From Pelagibacterales bacterium SAG-MED41 (GTDB lineage Bacteria > Pseudomonadota > Alphaproteobacteria > Pelagibacterales > Pelagibacteraceae): a stretch of 64,000 bases of DNA. The notes beneath the pieces are model-generated. The model saw only the letters and a list, made by a program, of their open reading frames with translations, was not told where the DNA came from and searched no databases. The DNA is taken from positions 162,014-226,013 of the forward strand of contig JACWEJ010000001.1 of the NCBI GenBank assembly GCA_014653545.1, given 5' to 3'. Of the stretch, positions 25,165 through 33,785 are shown in pieces (positions within the stretch are counted from its first letter, which is position 1; each line of letters begins with the position of its first letter). A program made the position numbers and the translations under genes.

Positions 25165-26577
25165 ATGGAAAAAAAAGCCAAAATCATAGCAACTTTAGGG
25201 CCAGCCATTTACAGTGATATTAAACTGAAACAGCTTGTAAATCTTGGTGTAGACGCTTTTAGAATTAACTTTAGTCATAATACTGATGGGATAAATAAAA
25301 TTATTGCCAAAATTAGAAGAATTGAAAAATCCTCAAATAAAAAAATAGCTTTAATAGCAGATTTACAAGGTGTGAAACTTCGTGTTGGCAAAATTAAGAA
25401 AGACAATCAACGAATTAAATATAATCAAAAATATATCTTTGATACTAAAAAAGAAATTGGTGACCATTCAAGAATAAATTTTCCTTATCCAAAAATTCTT
25501 AAAAGATTAAAAAAAGGAAACAAAATATTAATAGATGACGGAAAATTCACTTTTGTAGTAACTAACAAAAAAGGATTGGTCGTTACGACTATTTGTAAAA
25601 GCCAGAATTGCTATATGCAAAGTAATAAAAGTATTCATATACCAAATTTTGATATTACTTTTAATAAATTAACATCGAAAGATAAAAAAGATATTAAAAC
25701 AGCTACTAAGCTTGGCTGTAATTGGATTGCTCTTTCTTATCTTCAAAACGAAAAACTTATCCTAGAAACTAGAAAATTAATTAAAAAAGATATAGGTATT
25801 ATTTCAAAAATAGAAAATAGACATGCTTTAAAAAATATAATTAAAATTATAAAAGCAACCGACTCCATAATGATTGCCAGAGGAGATTTAGCAATTGATA
25901 TTGGACATAGCGAAGTTCCTAAAGTTCAATTAAGCTTAATTAAAAAATGTTCTCAATTTTCTAAATCGGTAATTGTTGCTACACAAATGCTAGAGAGTAT
26001 GATTGAAAATAATACTGCCACAAGAGCTGAAATAAATGATATTGCCACAGCAATCTTTCAAGGAGCAGACACTGTGATGTTATCTGCTGAAGCAGCAATT
26101 GGTAAATTTCCAACTCAAGCGGTTTCTACTATGACGCAAACTATTCTTTCAACTGAAAAATACAAAAGACAACATATTGAAGATTTTAAAAATTCAATTA
26201 TTTCAAACAAAGACCCAGTAAAATCTATTTTACTTTCAGTAAAAGATATTGCTTACAACCCTGATGTAAAAGCTATTATTGTTTTTTCAAATTCTGGTAA
26301 ATCTGCAAAATTAGTTTCTGCAATGCGTCCCGCTGCTAAAATTGTTACTATATCTCCTAACGTAAATGTTTGTAGACAGGTTTCTTTATTGTGGGGAGTT
26401 CAGTCAATAAACAGTCGTGATGCAAATGGTTGGAAAGATATGATGTCAATATCAAGAGAAATAATTAAAAGGTTAAAATTCGTTAATAAAAATGATTTCG
26501 TTGTTATTACTGCTGGTTTGCCATTCGGAAAAGCTGGAATGACAAATATGATTAGGCTTTATAAAGTTGGAACGTAA
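25165..26577 (+). CDS. pyk: Pyruvate kinase
   Basis: 470 residues from ATG at 25165; the frame also opens at a TTG one codon earlier, which is less likely. Key motifs are KIIATLGPAIYSD, the substrate-binding region INFSHNTDG, the catalytic Lys in ISKIENRHAL, the metal-binding Glu/Asp of MIARGDLAIDI and VATQMLESMIEN. The C-terminal allosteric domain follows (IIVFSNSGKSAKLVSAMRP). It makes pyruvate and ATP from phosphoenolpyruvate. The stop overlaps the next small gene by 1 bp. Confidence 0.94.
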   Translation: MEKKAKIIATLGPAIYSDIKLKQLVNLGVDAFRINFSHNTDGINKIIAKIRRIEKSSNKKIALIADLQGVKLRVGKIKKDNQRIKYNQKYIFDTKKEIGDHSRINFPYPKILKRLKKGNKILIDDGKFTFVVTNKKGLVVTTICKSQNCYMQSNKSIHIPNFDITFNKLTSKDKKDIKTATKLGCNWIALSYLQNEKLILETRKLIKKDIGIISKIENRHALKNIIKIIKATDSIMIARGDLAIDIGHSEVPKVQLSLIKKCSQFSKSVIVATQMLESMIENNTATRAEINDIATAIFQGADTVMLSAEAAIGKFPTQAVSTMTQTILSTEKYKRQHIEDFKNSIISNKDPVKSILLSVKDIAYNPDVKAIIVFSNSGKSAKLVSAMRPAAKIVTISPNVNVCRQVSLLWGVQSINSRDANGWKDMMSISREIIKRLKFVNKNDFVVITAGLPFGKAGMTNMIRLYKVGT

Positions 26578-26744
26578 TGGAAAATTATAGTATTGATGAA
26601 ATTTTATTGGCAGTAGAGGAAATCCAGAACAGAAAAAAAGATATTAAAAATATGAAATCTATAACTAAATCATTTAAAAAGGATTATTCTGATGTTCCTA
26701 AACATACTTTAAAATTAATTGAAGAAGCTGAAGAAACTAAATAA
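26577..26744 (+). CDS. 55-residue acidic/basic helical protein coupled to pyk
   Basis: ATG at 26577 overlaps the pyk stop (TAATG), the same coupling used by many true pairs in this window. The product (MENYSIDEILLAVEEIQNRKK ... LKLIEEAEETK) is 55 residues, all helix-forming, with no membrane span or signal. No known domain. It ends 8 bp inside the convergent gap gene. It may be a small regulator or partner of pyruvate kinase, but that is only suggested by position. Confidence 0.6.
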   Translation: MENYSIDEILLAVEEIQNRKKDIKNMKSITKSFKKDYSDVPKHTLKLIEEAEETK

Positions 26745-27741
26745 GATTGGCAATTTGAATTGCAGTATCACACATTCTATTAGAAAAACCCCATTCATTA
26801 TCATACCAAGATAACACCCTGCTAAATTTACCTTTGATTACTTGTGTTTGGGTTAAATCAAATATTGAACTGTGAGGATTATGATTAAAATCTTTAGAAA
26901 CTAGTGGAGATGAATTTGTTGCAAGTATACCTTTTAAAGATCCATTAGAAGCTTTACTCATAGCATCATTAATACTTTCACTCGTTACTTCTTTATTAGG
27001 TACAAATGTTAAATCTATAAGTGAAACGTTTGGAGTTGGGACTCTAATTGCAGTTCCGTCTAATTTACCTTTAAGACTTGGTAAAACCAAACTCATAGCC
27101 TTGGCTGCACCTGTTGACGTAGGTATCATCGCATCACCTGAGGCTCTCGCTCTTCTTAAGTCTTTATGTAAAGTATCTAACAATTTTTGATCACCAGTAT
27201 AACTATGAATAGTGGTCATGTAACCATACTCAATTCCAAAAGTATTTTCCAATACCATTGCAACTGGAGCTAAGCAGTTTGTGGTACAAGACCCGTTAGA
27301 TATAATATTGTGGTCTTTTTTTAAATCTTTGCTGTTAACACCTTGAACAACTGTAAAATCAACCTCTTTTGCTGGTGCTGAAATAATTACTTTTTTTGCT
27401 CCAGCTTCTATATGTTTACCTGCAGAAGCTTTATCTAAGAAAAAACCTGTGCATTCTAAAACTACATCTGCACCAATTTTTCCCCAAGGTAATTTGGTGG
27501 GATCTTTTTCTGCAAATACTTTTATATTTTGGTCGCCTATTTGAAATCCATCGCTTGATGTTTTAACATCGTGATTTAAAGTTCCATGTGTACTGTCAAA
27601 TTTAATTAAATGAGCGTTCGCTTCAATTGAGCCTAGATCATTTATTCCTACAACTTGGATTTTTCCTTTATAATTTTCTAAAAGTGCTCTTAAAATTAAT
27701 CTACCAATTCTACCAAATCCATTTATTCCAACTTTAACCAT
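26737..27741 (-). CDS. gap: Glyceraldehyde-3-phosphate dehydrogenase
   Basis: 334 residues: NAD-binding VGINGFGRIGRLILRAL, the catalytic Cys in SNGSCTTNCLAPVAMVL (about 150-165), the TGAAKAMSLVLPSLKGKLDG stretch and the C-terminal SWYDNEWGFSNRM. Converts glyceraldehyde-3-phosphate to 1,3-bisphosphoglycerate. It lies 5 bp after glpU at the end of the glycerol transport operon. With no pgk next to it, this placement couples it to glycerol use. The 3' end overlaps the 55-residue gene by 8 bp. Confidence 0.96.
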   Translation of the reverse strand: MVKVGINGFGRIGRLILRALLENYKGKIQVVGINDLGSIEANAHLIKFDSTHGTLNHDVKTSSDGFQIGDQNIKVFAEKDPTKLPWGKIGADVVLECTGFFLDKASAGKHIEAGAKKVIISAPAKEVDFTVVQGVNSKDLKKDHNIISNGSCTTNCLAPVAMVLENTFGIEYGYMTTIHSYTGDQKLLDTLHKDLRRARASGDAMIPTSTGAAKAMSLVLPSLKGKLDGTAIRVPTPNVSLIDLTFVPNKEVTSESINDAMSKASNGSLKGILATNSSPLVSKDFNHNPHSSIFDLTQTQVIKGKFSRVLSWYDNEWGFSNRMCDTAIQIANLI

Positions 27742-27746
27742 ATATT

Positions 27747-28103
27747 TTATACGTATTTAAATACTAGTACGAAATAAGCAACACAAATAATTGTTGCTAT
27801 CCACAGTAAACTACCAACTAGGCCTAACCAAGCTAAGTGGATGAATGCACTCCCTAGCAAAGATACAAAAAGTCTATCGCCTCTAGTTGTATCTAATCCT
27901 AAAATTCCCCTCCTTGGAGACCCACCAGGAACTTTTTTTTCCCAGAAGTACATCACTGTGATACAGACTGCTATAAAAATAAAAAAACTTGCCGTGGGCC
28001 ACGTCCAAGCCATCCATGTTATAAAATCAAAATCAAAGAGTCCTTTTTCTTTAGGCTGACCAACAGTTGACCAGCTAGATGCGTGTAGATTTGTAAAAAT
28101 CAT
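27747..28103 (-). CDS. glpU: GlpU-type small membrane protein (DUF2160) of the glycerol ABC operon
   Basis: 118 residues with three membrane segments (FDFITWMAWTWPTASFFIFIAVCITVMYFW; LFVSLLGSAFIHLAWLGLVGSLLWIATIICVAYFVL). The EKKVPGGSPRRGILGLDTTRGDRLF loop is typical of DUF2160 proteins. In rhizobia this gene (glpU) belongs to the glpVSTPQU glycerol transporter cluster; its precise role in transport is unclear. It overlaps glpQ by 4 bp. Confidence 0.8.
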   Translation of the reverse strand: MIFTNLHASSWSTVGQPKEKGLFDFDFITWMAWTWPTASFFIFIAVCITVMYFWEKKVPGGSPRRGILGLDTTRGDRLFVSLLGSAFIHLAWLGLVGSLLWIATIICVAYFVLVFKYV

Positions 28104-28900
28104 ACTCTCCCCATTGCAAATCCTTTGGCTATGTAATTTCTTACAAAGTAAATTACCACTGCACCTGGAATAATTGTCAAACTACCTGCTGCTGCTAATA
28201 AACCTAATTCATATCCTGATGTGCTCGAGGTTCTTGTCATTATTGCTGCGATAGGTTTAGCAATAGTTGCAGTAAGAGTTTTTGCTAATAGCAATTCAAC
28301 CCAAGAAAACATAAAACAGAAAAACATAGTAATACCTATTCCTGCAGCTATTGTAGGAATAAAAATCTTAAAGAAAAACCTACCAAAAGAGTAACCATCA
28401 ACATATGCGGTTTCATCTAATTCTTTTGGAACAGCTGACATAAATCCTTCTAATATCCAAACGGCTAAAGGAATATTAAAAAGGCAATGAGATAAAGCTA
28501 TTGCTATATGTGTATCAAATAAGTTTACAGATGAATAAAACTGGAAAAATGGTAATGCAAAAACAGCAGGTGGTGCCATTCTATTAGTAAGTAACCAAAA
28601 GAATAAATGTTTATCTCCTAAAAATTTATATCTTGAAAAAGCGTAAGCTGCCGGAAGTGCTGCAGATACAGAAATTATAGTGTTAAAAACAGTATAAGTA
28701 ATAGAGTTTACATAACCCATGTACCAAGTGCTATCGGTAAAAATTGTTACATAATTTTCTAAAGTGAAATCTTTTGGCCATAGTGAATAAACATTAATAA
28801 TTTCTGTTGTTGTCTTGAAGGACATGTTTAGCAACCAATAAATTGGTAGCATCAAAAATATTATATAGATTGTAGGTACTAACCATTTAATTTTTTTCAT
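28100..28900 (-). CDS. glpQ: Glycerol ABC transporter permease (GlpQ type)
   Basis: 266-residue inner-membrane permease of the MalG type: six spans, conserved LFWLLTNRMAPPAVFALPFFQFY and the EAA-like loop LEGFMSAVPKELDETAYVDGYSFGRFF that docks on the ATPases. Named for the rhizobial glycerol transporter genes of the same order; it is not the phosphodiesterase GlpQ. It overlaps its partner permease gene by 4 bp. Confidence 0.85.
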   Translation of the reverse strand: MKKIKWLVPTIYIIFLMLPIYWLLNMSFKTTTEIINVYSLWPKDFTLENYVTIFTDSTWYMGYVNSITYTVFNTIISVSAALPAAYAFSRYKFLGDKHLFFWLLTNRMAPPAVFALPFFQFYSSVNLFDTHIAIALSHCLFNIPLAVWILEGFMSAVPKELDETAYVDGYSFGRFFFKIFIPTIAAGIGITMFFCFMFSWVELLLAKTLTATIAKPIAAIMTRTSSTSGYELGLLAAAGSLTIIPGAVVIYFVRNYIAKGFAMGRV

Positions 28901-29763
28901 GTTCGAGCCTCATCTTTCATCATTAAGCTATAAAAAATCCAACATATTAGTAAAACAATTAAAAAATAAATTAGTGACATCGCTGCTGCAGGACCAAGAT
29001 CGAATTGCCCTAAGGCCATTTTTACTAAATCTAAAGATAGAAAGTTTGTTGCATTACCAGGTCCCCCACCAGTCAAAACAAAAGGTTCAGTATAAATCAT
29101 GAAACTATCCATAAATCTTAAAAGTATTGCTAAAGTTAAAACTTTTTTCATTTTGGGAAGCTCTATGTATCTAAATATATCCCATCTACTAGCACCATCA
29201 ATTTCAGCTGCTTGATAATAAGCCGGTTGTATTGAATTCAAACCGGCATAAGATAAAAGCACTACTAAGGAAGTCCAATGCCAAACATCCATTAATATTG
29301 TCGTAAACCAAGCATCCCCACTTTGTTGTGTAAAGTTATAATCAAATCCAATCGAATTTAAGGAATTACCCAAAAAACCAATATCTGGGAGTGCAAAAAT
29401 ATTCCACATTGCTCCAACTACATTCCAGGGAATTAGTAATGGCATTGACATCAATATTAAACAGACTGGAACACCCCAACCTTTTTTAGGCATAGTCAAT
29501 GCAATAAATATACCTAGAGGAAGCTGAATTAACAAAATTATAAAAGTAAATATAGCTTGCCTTCCTAAAGATGCATGAAATCTCTCAGAATGCAGAATTT
29601 CTTTAAACCATCTAGTTCCTTCCCATGCAAAAACATTGCTTCCAAATGTTTCCTGAAATGAATAATTTACAACTGTCATCAATGGAACCGCTGCATTAAA
29701 CGCAACGAGAACAAAAACAGGAATAACAAAATACCAAGCTTTTTGATTAAATGTTTTATTCAT
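28897..29763 (-). CDS. glpP: Glycerol ABC transporter permease (GlpP type)
   Basis: 288-residue MalF-type permease: an N-terminal span (AWYFVIPVFVLVAFNAAVPLMTVV), the transport domain with FIILLIQLPLGIFIALTMP and the EAA loop SIQPAYYQAAEIDGASRWDIFRYIELP, then TGGGPGNATNFLSLDLVK. It forms the channel with the adjacent permease. Overlaps glpT by 1 bp (TAATG-type), so the operon is translationally coupled. Confidence 0.86.
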   Translation of the reverse strand: MNKTFNQKAWYFVIPVFVLVAFNAAVPLMTVVNYSFQETFGSNVFAWEGTRWFKEILHSERFHASLGRQAIFTFIILLIQLPLGIFIALTMPKKGWGVPVCLILMSMPLLIPWNVVGAMWNIFALPDIGFLGNSLNSIGFDYNFTQQSGDAWFTTILMDVWHWTSLVVLLSYAGLNSIQPAYYQAAEIDGASRWDIFRYIELPKMKKVLTLAILLRFMDSFMIYTEPFVLTGGGPGNATNFLSLDLVKMALGQFDLGPAAAMSLIYFLIVLLICWIFYSLMMKDEART

Positions 29764-30827
29764 TATTCAATTATCCAGTTATCTCCATATGCATATGTAT
29801 ATTTTTGATCAAAAGAAATATGTGCGCTACCAGTTGGTATTTCAGTAGAAGCACTAGCCAAGATTTTAATATTACCACTTTTGCATTCAGTATCGATTAC
29901 TTTATGTCTACCTGTATCACTAACTCTTTTAATCTTTACTTGAATTCCGTCATTTGAAAAATTAATAAATTCTGGTCTTATACCTACCTGAGTCTTGCTA
30001 AAGTTTGTTTTTTTAATGCTGGTATTTGTGGGTAATATTTTTCCCTCAAAATTTATTTGTCCGTTCTTAATTTCACAAGGAAGAATATTCATTCCTGGTG
30101 AACCTATAAAATGACCTACAAACGTATGTTTTGGTTTTTCGAATAATTCTACGGGTGTTCCTGTCTGAACAATTTGCCCTTCATGCATCACAACAACTTG
30201 ATCCGCGAATGTTAATGCTTCTATTTGATCGTGGGTTACATAAATCATAGTACGATTAATTTTTTGATGTAATTCTTTTAATTTTGATCTTAAAACCCAT
30301 TTCAAATGTGGATCAATTACTGTTAAAGGTTCGTCAAACATAATTACATTTACATCTGATCTAACAAGTCCTCGTCCAAGAGAAATTTTTTGTTTTCCAT
30401 CTGCTGTCAATCCAGATGCTCTATTATTTAATGTGGAGCTTAGTTCTAACATTTCAGCAATTTCTTTAACCTTACTGTCGATTTCAGTATCTGATAAACC
30501 TCTATTTTTTAAAGGAAATGCTAAATTATCATAAACAGTCATAGTGTCATAAATTACCGGGAACTGAAAAATTTGTGCAATATCTCTTTCAACTGGATTA
30601 AGTGTTGTTACGTCTTTATCATCAAATAATATTTCGCCTTCAGTTGGTTTTAATAAACCAGAGATAATATTTAATAACGTTGTTTTTCCACAACCTGAAG
30701 GTCCTAATAATGCATAAGCTCCTCCATCTTTCCAATCAATATCAACTCCTCTAAGAGCCCAGTCGGCATCATTATTTTGATTGGTTAAATAACTATGACT
30801 TAGTTTTTTTAAAGTAATTTTAGCCAT
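29763..30827 (-). CDS. glpT: Glycerol ABC transporter ATP-binding protein (GlpT type)
   Basis: 354 residues. Walker A is LLGPSGCGKTTLLNIISG, Walker B NVIMFDEPLTVIDPHLK and the H-loop IYVTHDQIEALTFADQ. The signature region is SGLTADGKQKISLGRGL: the usual LSGGQ is changed to LTADGKQ, as in the degenerate partner of heterodimeric ABC ATPases. A C-terminal MalK/TOBE-like domain follows (VGIRPEFINF). Two non-identical ATPases working together is the known layout of the rhizobial glycerol importer. This ATPase is not the antiporter GlpT. Confidence 0.85.
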   Translation of the reverse strand: MAKITLKKLSHSYLTNQNNDADWALRGVDIDWKDGGAYALLGPSGCGKTTLLNIISGLLKPTEGEILFDDKDVTTLNPVERDIAQIFQFPVIYDTMTVYDNLAFPLKNRGLSDTEIDSKVKEIAEMLELSSTLNNRASGLTADGKQKISLGRGLVRSDVNVIMFDEPLTVIDPHLKWVLRSKLKELHQKINRTMIYVTHDQIEALTFADQVVVMHEGQIVQTGTPVELFEKPKHTFVGHFIGSPGMNILPCEIKNGQINFEGKILPTNTSIKKTNFSKTQVGIRPEFINFSNDGIQVKIKRVSDTGRHKVIDTECKSGNIKILASASTEIPTGSAHISFDQKYTYAYGDNWIIE

Positions 30828-31884
30828 GATTTACCAATCTATTGTTTTGATCAAAATATAAAAATTCATCTACATTCATATGTAACTTCGTATCCTCACC
30901 AATATTTCTTTGTTGGATACCATTTGATAAAGAAACCCAATTTAAATTTCCATTAGTAAAATGAATTAAACTCTCTGATCCAGAAAGTTCAGAAATTAAA
31001 ACTTTACCATTAATTTCAACTGAATTACTTCCCTCTTTATAAGTCGTTATATTGTGAGGTCTTATACCAATTTTATAATTTCCATCTTTTATATTTACAC
31101 TTGATGTCCACTGGACGTTATTGTCAGCTAATTTAAACTTATCTCCTGACTTAGTAATTTCAGCAATATTCATCGGAGGATCGCTAAATACTTTGGCAGA
31201 CGTTAAATTTTCAGGTTTATTATAAACATCTAGAGTATTTCCATACTGAACTACATTTCCCTCTAATAATGTTGCAGTATTACCACCTATCATAAGTGCA
31301 TCTAAAGGTTCTGTTGTAGCGTATACAACAATACAATCTCTGTCTTCAAATAGTTTAGGTAATTCTTCTCTAAGTTCCTCACGAAGCTTGAAATCTAAAT
31401 TAGCTAAAGGCTCATCTAATAATATCAGATCAGAGTCTTTGACTAAAGCTCTAGCTAAGGCAGTTCTTTGTTGCTGTCCTCCAGATAATTCGTCCGGTTT
31501 TTTATTAAGCATTGCAGATAATTTTAAAAGCTCTGCAACTTTCCCTACTCTTTGTTTAATTTCATCAGAATTAATTCCTGTAATTTTTAAAGGTGATGCA
31601 ATATTATCAAAAACAGTAAAATTAGGATAATTAATAAATTGCTGGTAAACCATAGAGCAATTTCTTTTTTGAACTTCTTTACCAGTCACATTTTCTCCGT
31701 TAAACCAAATTTCTCCTGAAGTTGGTTTATCTAAACCGGCCATAATTTGCATTAATGTTGTTTTACCAGCTAAAGTAGATCCTAATAAAACATTAATAGT
31801 ATTTTTTTCTAATTTTAAATTTGTAGAATATATATGAGTTTCAATTCCAACTTTTTTTTCAACTTCTTTTAATTCTAAACTCAT
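30820..31884 (-). CDS. glpS: Glycerol ABC transporter ATP-binding protein (GlpS type)
   Basis: 354 residues. Here the signature is canonical ([15 protein letters not shown]) and Walker B is LILLDEPLANLD. The Walker A stretch LGSTLAGKTTLMQIM departs from GPSGSGKST (Ser-Thr-Leu-Ala before GKTT), and the H-loop reads VVYATTEPLDALM, lacking the usual His. Its complementary partner has the opposite defects, suggesting one composite active site. C-terminal TOBE-like region (IGIRPHNITTY). It overlaps glpT by 8 bp. Confidence 0.85.
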   Translation of the reverse strand: MSLELKEVEKKVGIETHIYSTNLKLEKNTINVLLGSTLAGKTTLMQIMAGLDKPTSGEIWFNGENVTGKEVQKRNCSMVYQQFINYPNFTVFDNIASPLKITGINSDEIKQRVGKVAELLKLSAMLNKKPDELSGGQQQRTALARALVKDSDLILLDEPLANLDFKLREELREELPKLFEDRDCIVVYATTEPLDALMIGGNTATLLEGNVVQYGNTLDVYNKPENLTSAKVFSDPPMNIAEITKSGDKFKLADNNVQWTSSVNIKDGNYKIGIRPHNITTYKEGSNSVEINGKVLISELSGSESLIHFTNGNLNWVSLSNGIQQRNIGEDTKLHMNVDEFLYFDQNNRLVNHG

Positions 31885-31904
31885 ATTTGTAATTTGGTTT
31901 TAAA

Positions 31905-31931
31905 AAAAGGGGGCAAAAATTGCCCCCTTTT
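31905..31931 (-). terminator. Hairpin between glpV and glpS
   Basis: Perfect 12-bp stem AAAAGGGGGCAA/TTGCCCCCTTTT with a 3-nt loop, followed on the minus strand by further T residues. It lies 20 bp after the glpV stop and upstream of glpS, the same position as the aapJ-aapQ hairpin. Confidence 0.9.
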
Positions 31932-31951
31932 AAGATTTAGATTAACCTAAG

Positions 31952-33682
31952 TTATTTCCAAGCGTCTTTAAATGCTACGGTTTTTCCTTGAGGTTTCTCA
32001 TTAACTTTAGCTTTTGGCGAACCTTTTTGATTTAACCAATAAGAAGCTTCTCTTGGTTTATTAAGTCTAGGTCCACATCCACCGTAAGCGTTACTACCTT
32101 TATCAGCAGCTTCCATACGAGACATAACTAAGTCCATCTCATCTGCAAGACGATCCATAGTTTGTTGTGGAGTAAATGTGCCAGAGTTAACTTCTCCGAT
32201 ATGCTGCCACCATAATTGTGCTAGCTTCGGATAATCTGGAACGTTGACACCTGTTGGTGACCAAACATTTCTGTTTTTTGATCTGTAGAACTCTACAAGA
32301 CCACCAAGTTCAGGCGCTCTCTTTGTAAAGTGTTTGTGATTAATAGTACTTTTTCTCACAAATGTTATACCAACATCAGCTTTTTTAAGAGATACTGTTT
32401 TTGAAACAGCAAATTGAGCGTACAACCATGCAGCTTTTCTTCTCTCAACGTCAGTAGACTTAAATAAAGTCCATGATCCAACGTCTTGATAACCAAGCTT
32501 CATACCTTGTTCCCAATAAGGTCCTTTTGGTGAAGGTCCCATTCTCCATAATGGCATACCGTTTGCATCAACAACTTTATTGTTAGGATCTTTTCCTACT
32601 AAAGATGCTGTGAAAGCCGTGTACCAGAAAATTTGCTGAGCAACGTTTCCTGAAGATAGTGATGGTAGAGACTGATAAAAGTCCATAGCCGCAGCACCTG
32701 GAGGTGCATACTGTCTTAACCACTCATCCCATTTTCTAATTGCGTATACAGCAGCAGGGCCGTTTGTAGCTCCACCTCTTGATACGTTAGCACCTACTGG
32801 GTTACAAGAACCAGGCTCCATTCGAATTCCCCACTCATCTACTGGAACTCCGTTTGGTAATCCTTTACTTCCTGCGCCAGCCATTGACAACCACGCATCA
32901 GTCATTCTCCATCCTAAGTCTGGAGCTCTTTTACCGTAGTCCATGTGACCATATATTCTTACGCCATCGATTTCTTTAACATCTTCTGAAAAGAATTTAG
33001 CTATATCTTCATAAGCGGACCAGTTTACTGGAACACCTAAATCATAACCATATTTTTTCTTAAATGCTTTTTGGATTTCAGGTCTATCAAACCAATCTTT
33101 TCTAAACCAATAAAGGTTAGCAAATTGTTGGTCTGGTAGTTGATAAAGATTTCCATCAGGACCCGTAGTAAATTGAAGTCCTATGAAGTCATCTAAATCC
33201 AACATTGGATTAGTGACAGCTTTACCTTCGCCTTTCATCCAGTCAGTTAAATTTACAGCTTGTTGCATACGCGCGTGCGTACCAATTAAGTCTGAGTCAT
33301 TTACATACGCATCGTAAATACTTACGTTCGTTTGCATTTGAGTTTGTACAGCCATTACTACATCACCTTCACCAATAATTTGGTGTTGGACTTTGATGCC
33401 TGTTATCTCTTCAAACGCTTTTGTAAGAACCTTAGATTCATACACGTGAGTAGGTATTCCTTCAGATACAACTTTTAAAGACATTCCTTTGAATGGCTTA
33501 GCAGCATCGTGGAACCATTGTAGTTCTTTCTCTCTATCTTTTGCTGATAGAACTGAAAGACTAAATTCCCCATTTGACCATTTCTTAATTGCAGCTGAAT
33601 GACCGTCTGCAAATGCGTTAGAAATAGTTACGATTGAAAATGAAACAGCAACAGCAAAAATAGTTTTTAATGTTTTAATCAT
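31952..33682 (-). CDS. glpV: Glycerol ABC transporter substrate-binding protein (GlpV type)
   Basis: 576 residues from ATG at 33682, longer than most binding proteins and typical of the GlpV type. Signal peptide MIKTLKTIFAVAVSFSIVTISNAFADG. The mature part begins IKKWSNGEFSLSVLSAKDREKELQWF. Features include KPFKGMSLKVVSEGIPTHVYESKVL, and many Trp/Tyr residues in the C-terminal half. An upstream in-frame ATG at 33694 is rejected: its GGGGGA codons form a ribosome site directly before the 33682 ATG. Glycerol as substrate is inferred from the operon (glpK plus two ATPases plus DUF2160). Confidence 0.87.
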   Translation of the reverse strand: MIKTLKTIFAVAVSFSIVTISNAFADGHSAAIKKWSNGEFSLSVLSAKDREKELQWFHDAAKPFKGMSLKVVSEGIPTHVYESKVLTKAFEEITGIKVQHQIIGEGDVVMAVQTQMQTNVSIYDAYVNDSDLIGTHARMQQAVNLTDWMKGEGKAVTNPMLDLDDFIGLQFTTGPDGNLYQLPDQQFANLYWFRKDWFDRPEIQKAFKKKYGYDLGVPVNWSAYEDIAKFFSEDVKEIDGVRIYGHMDYGKRAPDLGWRMTDAWLSMAGAGSKGLPNGVPVDEWGIRMEPGSCNPVGANVSRGGATNGPAAVYAIRKWDEWLRQYAPPGAAAMDFYQSLPSLSSGNVAQQIFWYTAFTASLVGKDPNNKVVDANGMPLWRMGPSPKGPYWEQGMKLGYQDVGSWTLFKSTDVERRKAAWLYAQFAVSKTVSLKKADVGITFVRKSTINHKHFTKRAPELGGLVEFYRSKNRNVWSPTGVNVPDYPKLAQLWWQHIGEVNSGTFTPQQTMDRLADEMDLVMSRMEAADKGSNAYGGCGPRLNKPREASYWLNQKGSPKAKVNEKPQGKTVAFKDAWK

Positions 33683-33745
33683 TATTTCCCCCATTTAATT
33701 GTTATTGTTTTCTAGAAGAATTATTGAAACAAAAAAAACTCAAAA

Positions 33746-33772
33746 TGTACAGAGATTTATAATTCTCATACA
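33746..33772. promoter_or_regulatory. Inverted repeat in the glpK-glpV interval (candidate operator)
   Basis: TGTA-ca-GAGA, 8 nt, TCTC-a-TACA form a near-symmetric dyad (8 paired positions in two blocks) 64-90 bp upstream of the glpV start. It contains a TATAAT-like core on the plus strand and ATTATAAA on the minus strand. It may bind a regulator of glycerol uptake or mark a separate glpV promoter. The regulator is unknown. Confidence 0.35.
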
Positions 33773-33785
33773 ACTAAGGGATGTA

